Positions 1-8,892 of a stretch of DNA of 64,000 bases are shown here, one piece after another. The notes beneath the pieces are model-generated. The model did not search any database. It was not told where the DNA came from and saw only the letters and a list, made by a program, of their open reading frames with translations. The translations under genes were made by a program, and so were the position numbers. This DNA comes from Pararhodobacter sp. CCB-MM2 (GTDB taxonomy: Bacteria; Pseudomonadota; Alphaproteobacteria; Rhodobacterales; Rhodobacteraceae): contig NZ_LRRR01000024.1 of assembly GCF_001691415.1 (NCBI RefSeq), forward strand, positions 1 through 64,000. The letters run 5' to 3'. Position 1 is the stretch's first letter, and each line of letters starts with the position of its first letter.

Positions 1-981
1 CCGCCGCCCCCTCCTCCCGCCAGCGCGATGCCGCTGGTTCTGGGCGGCGTGTTCGCGGCGCTGTTGGGCGGCGTGGCGGCGATGGTGGTGTTCCCGAACG
101 GCTGGAACGGTGGCGATGGCGCCGCGCTGGAGCGTCGGATCGCTGCGCTGGAAAGCCGGCCTGTGTCGGGCGATCTGGAGCAACGCCTCGCCGCGCTGGA
201 AGGCGCTGGCGGCAGCGACACCGGCCTGTCCGACCGGATCGCGGCGCTGGAGGCGAACCTGCCCGCCGCCGTGGACCTCACCCCGTTTGAGCAGCGTCTC
301 GCCACCTTGGAAACCAGCGCGCCCAGCAATGACAGCGTCAACGCAGCCGTCGGTGCCCTGACCACCCGTCTGGCCGAGCTGGAAGCCGCCATTGACACCC
401 GCGTCGCCGAGGGCGTGGCCACCGCCATGGCCGAGGAACGCGCGGCCGTCGATGCGCGCGCCGATGCGCTGGACGCACAGGCCGAGGATGTCGAGGCGCA
501 GGCCGCCCGCGTCGAGGCCCGCGCCGCGCTGGCCGAGCTGATCGCCGCCGCCGAGTCGGGCGAACCCGCCGCCGAGGCCCTGTCCCGCCTGCCCGACGCG
601 CCCGCGGCCCTTGCCCCGCTCGCCGAGGGCATCGCGCCGCTGGCCACGCTTCAGGCCGATTTCGCCCCCGCCGCGCGCGAGGCACTGGCCAGCCGGCCGA
701 TCGCACCCGATGCCAGCCTTGGCGAACGCGTGACGGCCTTCTTCAGCAATCAGACCGGCGCCCGCTCGCTGGCCCCGCGTGAGGGCGACGGCGTCGACGC
801 CGTCCTGTCCCGCGCCGAGGCCCGGCTGCGCGCCGGCGACCTGCCCGGCACCTTGGGCGAACTGGATCTGCTGGACGGCGAACCCGCCGCGGCAATGGCA
901 CAATGGCGCACGCGGGCCGAGGAACGGCTGGCGGCGATGCAGGCGCTGGACACGGTCCAGACGCAACTGGACGGGGAGTAA
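1..981 (+). CDS. Mitofilin-like inner membrane protein (COG4223 type), 5' partial
   Basis: The frame is open to the left edge and reads a proline run before the first ATG at 28, so the true start is probably outside the window. After that ATG there is one membrane segment (about residues 4-22), then a long Ala/Glu/Leu-rich region with regularly spaced LEA/ALE units typical of coiled coil, and a more ordered C-terminal part. This matches the alphaproteobacterial mitofilin-like proteins often found between hemD and hemY; the downstream hemY, 6 bp away, supports that placement. A role in inner-membrane organisation is inferred from the family only. Identification is from composition, topology and context rather than a sharp motif. 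Confidence 0.75.
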   Translation, partial: PPPPPPASAMPLVLGGVFAALLGGVAAMVVFPNGWNGGDGAALERRIAALESRPVSGDLEQRLAALEGAGGSDTGLSDRIAALEANLPAAVDLTPFEQRLATLETSAPSNDSVNAAVGALTTRLAELEAAIDTRVAEGVATAMAEERAAVDARADALDAQAEDVEAQAARVEARAALAELIAAAESGEPAAEALSRLPDAPAALAPLAEGIAPLATLQADFAPAAREALASRPIAPDASLGERVTAFFSNQTGARSLAPREGDGVDAVLSRAEARLRAGDLPGTLGELDLLDGEPAAAMAQWRTRAEERLAAMQALDTVQTQLDGE

Positions 982-987
982 GCTGCG

Positions 988-2550
988 ATGTTCTGGACCG
1001 TTTTGAAGATCGTCCTCTTCCTCGCCGTCGTGGCGGGTCTGGTGATGGGGGTCGAGGCCCTCACCCAGCAGGAAGCCGGGCTGCGCATCGCCATCGCCAA
1101 CACCGAGTTCACGCTGGGCCCGGTGCAGATGGCCATCGCTGCCATCGTGCTTCTGGCCGCGCTGTGGCTGCTGATGAAACTGGCCGGCCTGCTGGTCGCC
1201 ACGATCCGCTTCATCAACGGCGACGACACCGCGATCAGCCGCTACTTTGAGCGCAACCGCCGTCGCCGGGGCCTGCAGGCCGTGACGGATGGCTTCCTCG
1301 CGCTGGCCGCGGGCGAGGGCGACAAGGCGCTGACCAAGGGGCGCAAGGCCGAGAAGCTGCTCGATGATCCGGTGCTGACCAACCTGCTGATCGCCCAATC
1401 GGCGCAGCAGAAGGGCAACGCGGCCATGGCCGAGGAATATTACAAGCGCCTGCTGGACGACGACCGTTCGCGCTTCGTTGGCGTGCAGGGGCTTCTGGCC
1501 CAGCAGGTCGAGGCCGGCAACCCGGTCAAGGCCCGCAAGCTGGCCGAGACCGCGCTGACCCTGCGCCCGGCCCATGCGCCGACACAAGACCGCCTGCTGT
1601 CCCTGCAATCCGAGGCCGGCGATTGGTCCGGTGCCCGCAAGACGCTGCTGGAGACCTCGCGCTCGGGCCGTCTGCCCAAGCCGGTGTTCAAGCGCCGCGA
1701 TGCCGTGCTGACGCTGATGCAGGCGGAAGCCGAGGCCGAGAAGGGCAATGCCGCTCTGGCGCAGGATCTGGCGATCGAAGCGAACCGCGAATCGCCCGAG
1801 CTGATCCCCGCCGCCGTCATGGCCGCCCGCGCCCATGTGGCCAAGGGCAAACCCGGGCCCGCCGGCAAGGTCGTGCGCCGCGCCTGGAAGGCCAAACCGC
1901 ATCCGGAACTGGCTCAGGCCTATGCCGCCATCGCCCCCGATGAGAGTGCCGTGCAGCGCGTGAAGCGCTTCGACAGCCTGCTGTCCGAGGCGCCGGGCCC
2001 CGAAGCGCAGATGACCCGCGCCGAGCTGCTGATCGCGGCCGAGGATTTCCCCGGCGCCCGTCGTGCCATCGGCGATCTGCACGAGACCCGTCCGACGCAG
2101 CGCGTGATGACCATCATGGCGGCGATCGAACGCGGCGAGGGCTCGTCCGACGCGGTGGTCCGCGGCTGGCTGGCGCGCGCGCTGATCGCCTCGAAGGGTC
2201 CGCAATGGGTCTGCGACAATTGCAAACACGAGCATGCGGCCTGGCAGGCGATCTGCGGCCATTGCGGTGGCTTCGACACGCTGTCCTGGACGGAAACCGC
2301 CGACACCTCGGGCCCCAGCGCTACCGGCACCGAGATGCTGCCGCTGATCGTCGGCGCCCTGCCTCCGGCCGAAGCCGAGGCCGCAGCCGCCGAAGCGGAC
2401 CTGACGCCCGAGGCCGAGACCGTGCCCGAAGCGGAAACCACTGAGGCGGAACCGGTCGAGGCCGCACCGGAAGCCCCCACGGCCGAGGATGAAGCCCGCG
2501 CCGAGGCCGAGGTGATCGACCTCGCCCAGACCCGCCGCATGGGGCTGTAA
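988..2550 (+). CDS. hemY: HemY-like TPR membrane protein
   Basis: 520 residues. Two N-terminal hydrophobic segments (about 4-23 and 46-75) form the HemY N-terminal membrane domain, followed by helical TPR-like repeats to about residue 380. A Cys4 cluster (CDNCKHEH then CGHCGG, about residues 405-435) resembles a rubredoxin-type zinc ribbon. The tail is Ala/Glu-rich and low in complexity. The ATG at 988 has GGAG upstream and follows the previous gene by 6 bp, so the two are probably cotranscribed. Proteins of this name are associated with haem synthesis but are not the protoporphyrinogen oxidase also called HemY; the molecular function is not settled. The 3' flank (2551-2682) holds only GC-rich non-coding sequence before the tRNA. 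Confidence 0.85.
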   Translation: MFWTVLKIVLFLAVVAGLVMGVEALTQQEAGLRIAIANTEFTLGPVQMAIAAIVLLAALWLLMKLAGLLVATIRFINGDDTAISRYFERNRRRRGLQAVTDGFLALAAGEGDKALTKGRKAEKLLDDPVLTNLLIAQSAQQKGNAAMAEEYYKRLLDDDRSRFVGVQGLLAQQVEAGNPVKARKLAETALTLRPAHAPTQDRLLSLQSEAGDWSGARKTLLETSRSGRLPKPVFKRRDAVLTLMQAEAEAEKGNAALAQDLAIEANRESPELIPAAVMAARAHVAKGKPGPAGKVVRRAWKAKPHPELAQAYAAIAPDESAVQRVKRFDSLLSEAPGPEAQMTRAELLIAAEDFPGARRAIGDLHETRPTQRVMTIMAAIERGEGSSDAVVRGWLARALIASKGPQWVCDNCKHEHAAWQAICGHCGGFDTLSWTETADTSGPSATGTEMLPLIVGALPPAEAEAAAAEADLTPEAETVPEAETTEAEPVEAAPEAPTAEDEARAEAEVIDLAQTRRMGL

Positions 2551-2682
2551 CGAAATCCCGCCCCGGCGGCCGAAGGGTGGCGCGGGGTTCGGCCTGCTTG
2601 AGGGTGAAAAAGGGGCTGGATACGGCCCCTGCCCTTTGCTATGAGCGGGCCATCAGCGCAGGTCTTGCACCTGCAGCACCGT

Positions 2683-2758
2683 GCCGGTGTAGCTCAGCTG
2701 GTAGAGCAACGCATTCGTAATGCGTGGGTCGGGGGTTCGAGTCCCTTCACCGGCACCA
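2683..2758 (+). tRNA. tRNA-Thr (anticodon CGT)
   Basis: 76 nt with a complete cloverleaf. The acceptor stem GCCGGTG pairs with CACCGGC, and the D arm is GCTC...GAGC. The anticodon stem ACGCA/TGCGT encloses loop TTCGTAA, giving anticodon CGT, which reads ACG threonine codons. The T arm has GGTTCGAGTCC. Discriminator A is followed by an encoded CCA at 2756-2758. Confidence 0.97.
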
Positions 2759-2831
2759 TTTCTCCCCCCGAAAGAGCCTGCAGCCTGATCGCCCGGACGT
2801 GGCCTTTCCTCGGCATTGCCCGCGGGAGAGA

Positions 2832-5273
2832 TTACCCCTCCGCGCGCCGGGCCTGAACAGTGGGGACGCCATGATTCGCCGTACGGAGCGTGTCCAGAAG
2901 CAGGGCGCGGTTCAGCGGCTTGGCGACGCAACCGATGAAGCCTTGATCCAGATAATCCTGCACCTGATGCGCCATCACATTTGCTGTGAAGGCGATGGTC
3001 GGCGGTAGGGGACGGCCGGTCTTCCCGGCCTCGGTGGCGATCTGGTTGCGCGCGGCAATCCCGCCGACGACCGGCATGGAGATATCCAGCAGGACCACGT
3101 CGAAATCCTCGTCGCGCCAAGCGTCGATGGCCTGCTGGCCGTCATTGACCAGCGTCAGCGCCACCCCGGTCCCGCGCAGCATGACCTCCAGCACCCGGCG
3201 GTTGGTCGCGTTGTCATCCGCCGCCAGCAGCCGCAGCCCTTGCAGATCCGACCCGACGAGGGCCTCGCCCGGCAGGTCGCGCTGCATCTCGCCCTCGGCC
3301 AACGGCAGGCTGATGGTGATCGACGTCCCCTCGCCGGGAACCGAACGCACATCGACCTCGCCCTGCATCAGCGTCACCAGATGCCGCACGATCGACATCC
3401 CCAAACCCGTTCCGCCATGGCGCCGCGCGATGGAGCCATCACCCTGCACGAAGGCATCGAACAGTCGCTGCAACTGCGCGGCGCTCATGCCCGAGCCGCT
3501 GTCCGACACCCGGACCGTCAGGGCAGAACCGGCAAGGTTGGTCACCTCGACGGCGACGAAGCCCTTCTCGGTGAACTTGATCGCGTTGCTGACGAGGTTG
3601 TGCAGGATCTGCCCGAAACGATGCACGTCCCCCTGCCGCGCCGGCCCCACCGGCGAGAGGCCGAAGATCTTCAGCGTCAGCCCCTTTTCCTCGGCCCGAA
3701 GCTGATGCAGCGCGACGGTCCGCTGCAGGGTTGCTTCCGGCTGGAAAGGGTTGGTCTCCAGCTCCAGCTTGTTGGCCTCGATCTTTGACAGGTCGAGGAT
3801 GTCATTGAGAATGTTGTTCAAACTCTGCCCGCTCTCGCGGATCGTCGTCACCATCGCCCGTTGTTCCGGGTCGTGAACCTGGCTTTCCAGCACCTGCGCC
3901 ATCCCCAGCACCCCGTTGAGAGGCGTGCGGATCTCATGGCTCATGTTGGCGAGGAAGATCGACTTCGCGCGGCTGGATTCGTCCGCCGCCTGCCGCGCCC
4001 GCTGCACCGAAGTCACATCAAGCCCCGCGCCGCGGTAGCCCTGCACCACGCCCCGGCTATCGACCAGCGGTGTCCCTGAGAGCTGCAACCAGATCTCGCC
4101 CCGATCTTCGGTCATCGCCAGACAGACGAAATCGCTGAAGGTCTGCCGATCGCGCATCCGCGTCTCCAGCCCGGCCCAATCGACCTCGGGCTGCAGCAGT
4201 GGGTCGGCATGCGCCAGATCCCGCAGCCTTTGACCCAGTAGGTGTTCGCGGTGGCGTCCGGTGATGTGCCGGTAGCTGGCCGAGAGATAGGTCAACCGCC
4301 CCTCGGTGTCCTGCTCCCAGACGAAACTGCGGCTGATGCGCGAAACGCTCTGATACCGGCTGTTGGTCTGCCCCCGCCGCCGCAGCGCGAGGTTCAGACG
4401 GCTCATGTGGTGTACGCGCTCTTCCAGCAGCCGCCCCATGACGAGGCTGGGAATGACGATCAGCGCCGCCCCGACCAGCAGCCACAGGCGCAGCGCCCAC
4501 AGGTTCGGCGGCGTGCTGGTCCAGCCATTGGCAGGGATGGCGGACAGGACCCACGTACCAAAGGGGAGCGTGATCGGCATCTGCACCGGGTCGTGATCCA
4601 GAATCGTGGCGTCGCCAAAGAACACGTCGCCCACGGCCCCGGTGGCATCCGCGCCGCTCAGGGTCACCTGCAACGAAAGGCTGTCATCGGCGAGCCCCGT
4701 GGCGGCATAGAAACGCTCGGCATCGATGACCGAGGACACAAGGCCCCAGAAGCGCCCATCCTCGGTCCCATCGGCGACGAAGACGGGGAAGCGGCTGATG
4801 AAACCGATCCCGCCCTGCACCAGATTGACCGGCCCGGCCAGAACCAGCCGACCACTGTCACGGGCCAGCACGGCGGCATCGCGCTGTGCTTCATTCTCCA
4901 AGTAATTCAACCCGATGGCCGAGGCATTCCCCTCCATCGGATAGATGTAGCGAATGACCATCTCCGGCGCGGCCGCGAGGTTCCGGATCAGCGAGTCCTG
5001 TGTGGCCAGCGCGGCGGCAAGTTCCTCGAACCGGGCGGCGCCCATGTCGGGCTCGGTGATCAGCGTCGCGATCAACCCCCGCACCAGCTGGATGTTCGAC
5101 GACAAAGTGCCTTCGATATGCGCGCGCAGGATGCTGGCACGGGCCGAGACATCCTGCCTGATGGCCTGCTGATGGACATTGCTGTTCTGCCACTCTGCAA
5201 AGGTCCAGAGCAGACAGACGACCACCAGAGAGATCGCCGCGGGAATATTGGTTACACGAACAAACCGTCGCAA
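2832..5273 (-). CDS. Hybrid sensor histidine kinase (CHASE-PAS-HisKA-HATPase-REC)
   Basis: 813 residues. TM1 is at about 12-28, a CHASE-like periplasmic sensor region at about 40-245 and TM2 at about 261-280. A PAS domain follows (about 310-420), then HisKA with MSHEIRTPLNGVLG (phospho-acceptor His446). The HATPase_c domain carries the N box (NLVSNAIKF) and G boxes (DSGSGM, GGTGLGMSI). A C-terminal receiver has acidic DD near its start and LLDISMP with the phospho-Asp near residue 740. The start is a TTG supported by AGGA 7 nt upstream. No HPt domain or response regulator gene is adjacent, so the output path is unknown; the CHASE region suggests sensing of a small extracytoplasmic molecule. 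Confidence 0.9.
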   Translation of the reverse strand: MRRFVRVTNIPAAISLVVVCLLWTFAEWQNSNVHQQAIRQDVSARASILRAHIEGTLSSNIQLVRGLIATLITEPDMGAARFEELAAALATQDSLIRNLAAAPEMVIRYIYPMEGNASAIGLNYLENEAQRDAAVLARDSGRLVLAGPVNLVQGGIGFISRFPVFVADGTEDGRFWGLVSSVIDAERFYAATGLADDSLSLQVTLSGADATGAVGDVFFGDATILDHDPVQMPITLPFGTWVLSAIPANGWTSTPPNLWALRLWLLVGAALIVIPSLVMGRLLEERVHHMSRLNLALRRRGQTNSRYQSVSRISRSFVWEQDTEGRLTYLSASYRHITGRHREHLLGQRLRDLAHADPLLQPEVDWAGLETRMRDRQTFSDFVCLAMTEDRGEIWLQLSGTPLVDSRGVVQGYRGAGLDVTSVQRARQAADESSRAKSIFLANMSHEIRTPLNGVLGMAQVLESQVHDPEQRAMVTTIRESGQSLNNILNDILDLSKIEANKLELETNPFQPEATLQRTVALHQLRAEEKGLTLKIFGLSPVGPARQGDVHRFGQILHNLVSNAIKFTEKGFVAVEVTNLAGSALTVRVSDSGSGMSAAQLQRLFDAFVQGDGSIARRHGGTGLGMSIVRHLVTLMQGEVDVRSVPGEGTSITISLPLAEGEMQRDLPGEALVGSDLQGLRLLAADDNATNRRVLEVMLRGTGVALTLVNDGQQAIDAWRDEDFDVVLLDISMPVVGGIAARNQIATEAGKTGRPLPPTIAFTANVMAHQVQDYLDQGFIGCVAKPLNRALLLDTLRTANHGVPTVQARRAEG

Positions 5274-5295
5274 CCCACACTCCTATGCTTGCAAT

Positions 5296-5319
5296 CCGCG
5301 ACCGTGATTGTGGTCGCGG
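5296..5319. promoter_or_regulatory. Perfect inverted repeat upstream of the hybrid kinase
   Basis: CCGCGACC - 8 nt - GGTCGCGG, with 8-bp arms, centred about 34 bp upstream of the kinase TTG start. It could be an operator or a 5' leader hairpin. The rest of 5274-5585 is less GC-rich divergent promoter space between the kinase and the radical SAM gene, and I see no gene in it. Confidence 0.4.
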
Positions 5320-5585
5320 TTTCCTGTTCGATCAATCGCGGCGACACGTCAACATGACGGTGCTTAAGCCGGGTCGGAGTCATACGTCGTTTGGCACCTC
5401 GCAATGGCGGATCAGCCGCCACATTGCGGTAATGACCTACGTCCAAGTTCTTAAGGTCCGGATAACATGTCCAGAAATCTGCACGACAAGCTGCTGATTT
5501 CCGTCACGCAAGCGTGCAGCCGACGATGGTGACGGCCCGTTTTGTTCCTGATATGTTCACGCAAAATCAAGGAATCGAGCTGACC

Positions 5586-6824
5586 ATGTCCCGACTGGAT
5601 CTTGCCGGCAAACTGGGCATTCTGGCGGATGCTGCCAAATACGATGCCTCTTGTGCGTCCTCGGGCGCGCAGAGGCGCGATTCGAAAGGAGGGAAGGGTA
5701 TCGGCTCGACCACGGGCAGCGGCATCTGTCACGCCTATGCCCCGGATGGTCGCTGTATCTCGCTGTTGAAGATCCTGCTGACCAACAGCTGCATCTTCGA
5801 TTGCCACTATTGCATCAACCGGAAGTCCTCGAACGTGCGGCGGGCCCGCTTCACGGCGAAGGAGGTCGTGGACCTGACGCTGGATTTCTACCGCCGGAAT
5901 TATATCGAGGGGCTGTTCCTGTCCTCGGGCATCATCCAGTCGCCCGATTACACGATGGAGCAGATCGTCGAGGTGGCGCGGTCGCTGCGTGAGGATCACC
6001 ATTTCCGCGGCTATATCCATCTGAAGACCATCCCTGACGCGGATCCCGCGCTGGTGACGGCGGCGGGGGTGCATGCGGACCGGGTGTCGATCAATGTCGA
6101 GCTGCCGACGCGTGACGGGCTGACACGGCTGGCGCCCGAGAAATCCGAGGCGCGGATCGAAGGTGCGATGGACGGCATGAAACTGGCGATTCTGGACGGC
6201 AAGGACGCGCGGCAACGCTATCGCCACGCGCCGAAATTCGCGCCGTCCGGGCAGTCGACGCAGATGATCGTCGGCGCGGATGCGGCGACGGATCGGGACA
6301 TCGTCGGGCGGGCGCATGGGCTCTATGACCGGTTTTCGCTGAAGCGGGTGTACTACTCGGCTTTCAGCCCGATCCCGGATGCCTCGGCGGTGCTACCGCT
6401 GAAGCGGCCGCCGCTCATGCGCGAACACCGGCTCTATCAGGGCGATTGGCTGATGCGGTTCTACGGGTTCCAGCCGTCCGAGGTGCAGGCGGCGGCGAAT
6501 GACAACGGCATGTTGCCACTGGAGATCGACCCCAAGCTCGCCTGGGCGCTGAAGTTCCGCGACCTGTTCCCGGTCGATGTGAACCGCGCCCCGCGCGAGA
6601 CGCTGTTGCGCATCCCCGGACTGGGGCCGCGCGCGGTGAAGAACCTGTTGGCGGCGCGGCGGCACCGGACGCTGACTTTGGAGGACGTCGGGCGGCTGAC
6701 GACCTCGGTGACGAAGCTGCGGCCCTTCATCGTTACGGTCGATTGGCGGCCGGTGGCGCTGGCGGATCGGGCGGATCTCTCGGCCTACGTGAAGCCTAAA
6801 CCGCAGCAGTTGGAGCTGTTCTGA
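5586..6824 (+). CDS. Radical SAM protein of the DNA modification/repair type (TIGR03916-like)
   Basis: 412 residues from the ATG at 5586, which begins the conserved MSRLDLAGKLGILADAAKYD; an in-frame upstream start is possible but less likely. The radical SAM cluster cysteines lie in NSCIFDCHYC (C69, C73, C76). The C-terminus has a helix-hairpin-helix DNA-binding motif (NRAPRETLLRIPGLGPRAV). This family is almost always followed by a DUF4130 partner, as here with an ATG overlapping its stop. The family is described as putative DNA modification or repair; its reaction is unknown. Confidence 0.88.
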   Translation: MSRLDLAGKLGILADAAKYDASCASSGAQRRDSKGGKGIGSTTGSGICHAYAPDGRCISLLKILLTNSCIFDCHYCINRKSSNVRRARFTAKEVVDLTLDFYRRNYIEGLFLSSGIIQSPDYTMEQIVEVARSLREDHHFRGYIHLKTIPDADPALVTAAGVHADRVSINVELPTRDGLTRLAPEKSEARIEGAMDGMKLAILDGKDARQRYRHAPKFAPSGQSTQMIVGADAATDRDIVGRAHGLYDRFSLKRVYYSAFSPIPDASAVLPLKRPPLMREHRLYQGDWLMRFYGFQPSEVQAAANDNGMLPLEIDPKLAWALKFRDLFPVDVNRAPRETLLRIPGLGPRAVKNLLAARRHRTLTLEDVGRLTTSVTKLRPFIVTVDWRPVALADRADLSAYVKPKPQQLELF

Positions 6825-7684
6825 TGCATCAGGTCCGGCTCTCGCGTGAGGATGACGTCGACGGCTGGCGCGAGGCCGCGCGCGGTCTGGCGGCGGCAGG
6901 CGTGCCGGGCGAGAAGGTGCTGTGGCAGGTCGGCGAGGCCTCGGACGATCTGTTCGGCGGGGCGGCGACGCCCTTGCCCTCGGGCGGGACGTTGCGGGTG
7001 CCGAAGGCGTTTCTCGGCCTCGCCAACCGGGCGCTGCTGCATGCCGAGCCGCAACGCTGGGCGATGCTCTATGCGCTGCTGCTGCGTGTCTCTCGCCAGC
7101 CGGGGTTGCTGGGCGACCGTGCTGACCCGGCCTTGCGGCGGATCATGGCGCTGGAGGCGCAGGTGCGGCGCGATCTGCACAAGATGCACGCTTTTCTGCG
7201 CTTTCGGGAGTTGCGCGACGCCGAGGGGCCGCGCTTTGTCGCCTTCTACGAACCGGAACATCACATTGTCCGCGCCACGGCGGGCTTCTTCACCGGGCGT
7301 TTCACCAATATGCGATGGTCGATCCTGACGCCGAAGGGCTCGTTGCATTGGGACGGGGCGGTACTGACCGAGGGGCCCGCCGCCAGCCGCAAGGACGCGC
7401 CCGCGGGCGACCCAGTCGAGGCGATCTGGGGCCAGTATTACAAGGCGATCTTCAATCCGGCGCGGCTGATGACGCGGGCGATGCTGTCGGAAATGCCGAA
7501 GAAATACTGGAAGAACATGCCCGAAACCGCGCTGATCCCTGAAATGATCGCCGGCGCGCGTGGGCGGGAATTGAAGATGATCGAACGCTCGCTCAGCGCA
7601 GGCGTAGCGTCGCCAGAAACGCCAGCGCGGACATCAGACCCGCCGTCGCCAGACACAGTGGCAGCCCGCCGATCTGGTAGCTGA
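6824..7684 (+). CDS. DUF4130 (TIGR03915-like) partner of the radical SAM protein, apparently C-terminally truncated
   Basis: 286 residues, starting at the last base of the preceding stop. Residues 1-250 match the DUF4130 DNA-metabolism family (KMHAFLRFRE, FYEPEHHIVRATAGFF, MPKKYWKNMPE). In many Proteobacteria this domain continues into a UdgX-type uracil-DNA glycosylase. Here the sequence diverges after ARGRELKMIE and the last ~30 residues are simply the reverse complement of the arsJ 3' end, with a low-complexity Ser/Pro tail. The glycosylase domain therefore seems to be missing. The gene overlaps arsJ tail-to-tail by 92 bp. Confidence 0.85.
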   Translation: MHQVRLSREDDVDGWREAARGLAAAGVPGEKVLWQVGEASDDLFGGAATPLPSGGTLRVPKAFLGLANRALLHAEPQRWAMLYALLLRVSRQPGLLGDRADPALRRIMALEAQVRRDLHKMHAFLRFRELRDAEGPRFVAFYEPEHHIVRATAGFFTGRFTNMRWSILTPKGSLHWDGAVLTEGPAASRKDAPAGDPVEAIWGQYYKAIFNPARLMTRAMLSEMPKKYWKNMPETALIPEMIAGARGRELKMIERSLSAGVASPETPARTSDPPSPDTVAARRSGS

Positions 7685-8810
7685 CGCCGGACAGAAGCGT
7701 GCCCAGAAGTCGGCCGGCGGCGTTCGACATGTAGTAAAAACCCACATCCCGCGTGATCCGGCTGGCCTGCCCGAAGGCGAGGATCAGGTAGGAATGCACC
7801 GAGGAATTCACTGCAAAAACAAAGCCGAAGGCGAGGAGGCCGAGGATCACAGTGAGGGTCAGCCAGTCCTGCGGTCCTCCGGCGACCCAAGCGGCAAGCG
7901 CCAACACCAAGGGGATCGGCACTAGCAGACCGGCCCAGCGGATGGCTTTCGCGACCGTGTCGCCGCCGTTCAGGATGCGCGGCGCGAAGGCCTGCACCGC
8001 GCCATAGGCGATGATCCACAGGGCCATGAAGCCGCCGACGACGAAGAAGGCCCAACGGCGACCCTCGGGCGTGCCGTCCGAGAGGACCATCTGGAAATAG
8101 ACCGGGACACCGACCACGAACCAGACGTCGCGCGCGCCGAACAGGAAGAGGCGGGCGAGCGAGAGGCGGTTGACCCTCGGGTCCTTCGACCGCCAGCCGT
8201 CGAATTTCGCGCCCTTGTCCTTGGCAGGCAGGCCCTGCGGCAGGAACAGCGCGACGGCGATCAGAATCGCGGTCAGAACCACGGCCATCATCCACAACGC
8301 CGGGGTGAAGCCCAAGACGGCCAGCAGCACCGCGCCGAGGAAGAAGCCCGCGCCCTTCACGGCATTCTTCGAGCCCGTCAGCACGGCGACCCAGCGGAAC
8401 AGCCCGCCCTCGGGTGCCAGCAGTTTCACCGCGGATTTCGACGACATCTTGGCCAGATCCTTGGCCACGCCGGACACGCCCTGTACCGCCATGACGAAGA
8501 TCACCGAGGCGGCGACGGACCAGCCAGGGTCGAGCTGGGTCAGTGCCAGAAGCGCCCCGATCTGCAAGGCGAGCCCCGCATAGAGCGTCGCGGCGAGGCC
8601 GAAACGGGCGGCAAGGAAGCCTGCATAGAGGTTCGTAACGATGCCGGCGACCTCGTAGAGCAGGAACAGCCAGGCCAGCTGCACGGGCGAGAAGCCCAGC
8701 GCGTTGAACTGCAAGAGCACCAACATCCGCAGCGCGCCGTCGGTGAGCATGAAGGCCCAATAGGCGGCGGTCACGGCAGCATAGGCGCGGAGGGGGTACG
8801 AAGGGCTCAT
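7593..8810 (-). CDS. arsJ: ArsJ organoarsenical efflux MFS transporter
   Basis: 405 residues with about 12 hydrophobic segments and MFS organisation, starting YPLRAYAAVTAAYWAFMLTDGALRM. ArsJ exports 1-arseno-3-phosphoglycerate made by the partner GAPDH, which removes arsenate from the cell. The adjacent upstream GAPDH and ArsR-ArsC genes on the same strand are the classic context. An 82-bp gap holding a dispersed repeat separates it from the GAPDH gene. Its 3' end runs over the end of the convergent DUF4130 gene. Confidence 0.93.
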   Translation of the reverse strand: MSPSYPLRAYAAVTAAYWAFMLTDGALRMLVLLQFNALGFSPVQLAWLFLLYEVAGIVTNLYAGFLAARFGLAATLYAGLALQIGALLALTQLDPGWSVAASVIFVMAVQGVSGVAKDLAKMSSKSAVKLLAPEGGLFRWVAVLTGSKNAVKGAGFFLGAVLLAVLGFTPALWMMAVVLTAILIAVALFLPQGLPAKDKGAKFDGWRSKDPRVNRLSLARLFLFGARDVWFVVGVPVYFQMVLSDGTPEGRRWAFFVVGGFMALWIIAYGAVQAFAPRILNGGDTVAKAIRWAGLLVPIPLVLALAAWVAGGPQDWLTLTVILGLLAFGFVFAVNSSVHSYLILAFGQASRITRDVGFYYMSNAAGRLLGTLLSGVSYQIGGLPLCLATAGLMSALAFLATLRLR

Positions 8811-8840
8811 GCGTCAGGTCCGGGTGGTGGGGGCGGAACC

Positions 8841-8888
8841 GGGGGCTGTCTGCCCCGGACCCCCGAGGATATTTTTGGAGCAAAGATG
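8841..8888 (+). repeat. Dispersed intergenic repeat, copy 1 (CCCCCGAGGATATTT family)
   Basis: Begins GGGGGCTGTCTGCCCC (hairpin-capable) and continues with ACCCCCGAGGATATTT and GGAGCAAAGATG. The reverse complement recurs at 36947-37008 with a 15-nt insertion. The copy lies between the GAPDH and arsJ genes and runs into the GAPDH stop. I recall related strings as common in Rhodobacteraceae intergenic DNA; this was not searched. Confidence 0.7.
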
Positions 8889-8892
8889 AGGA

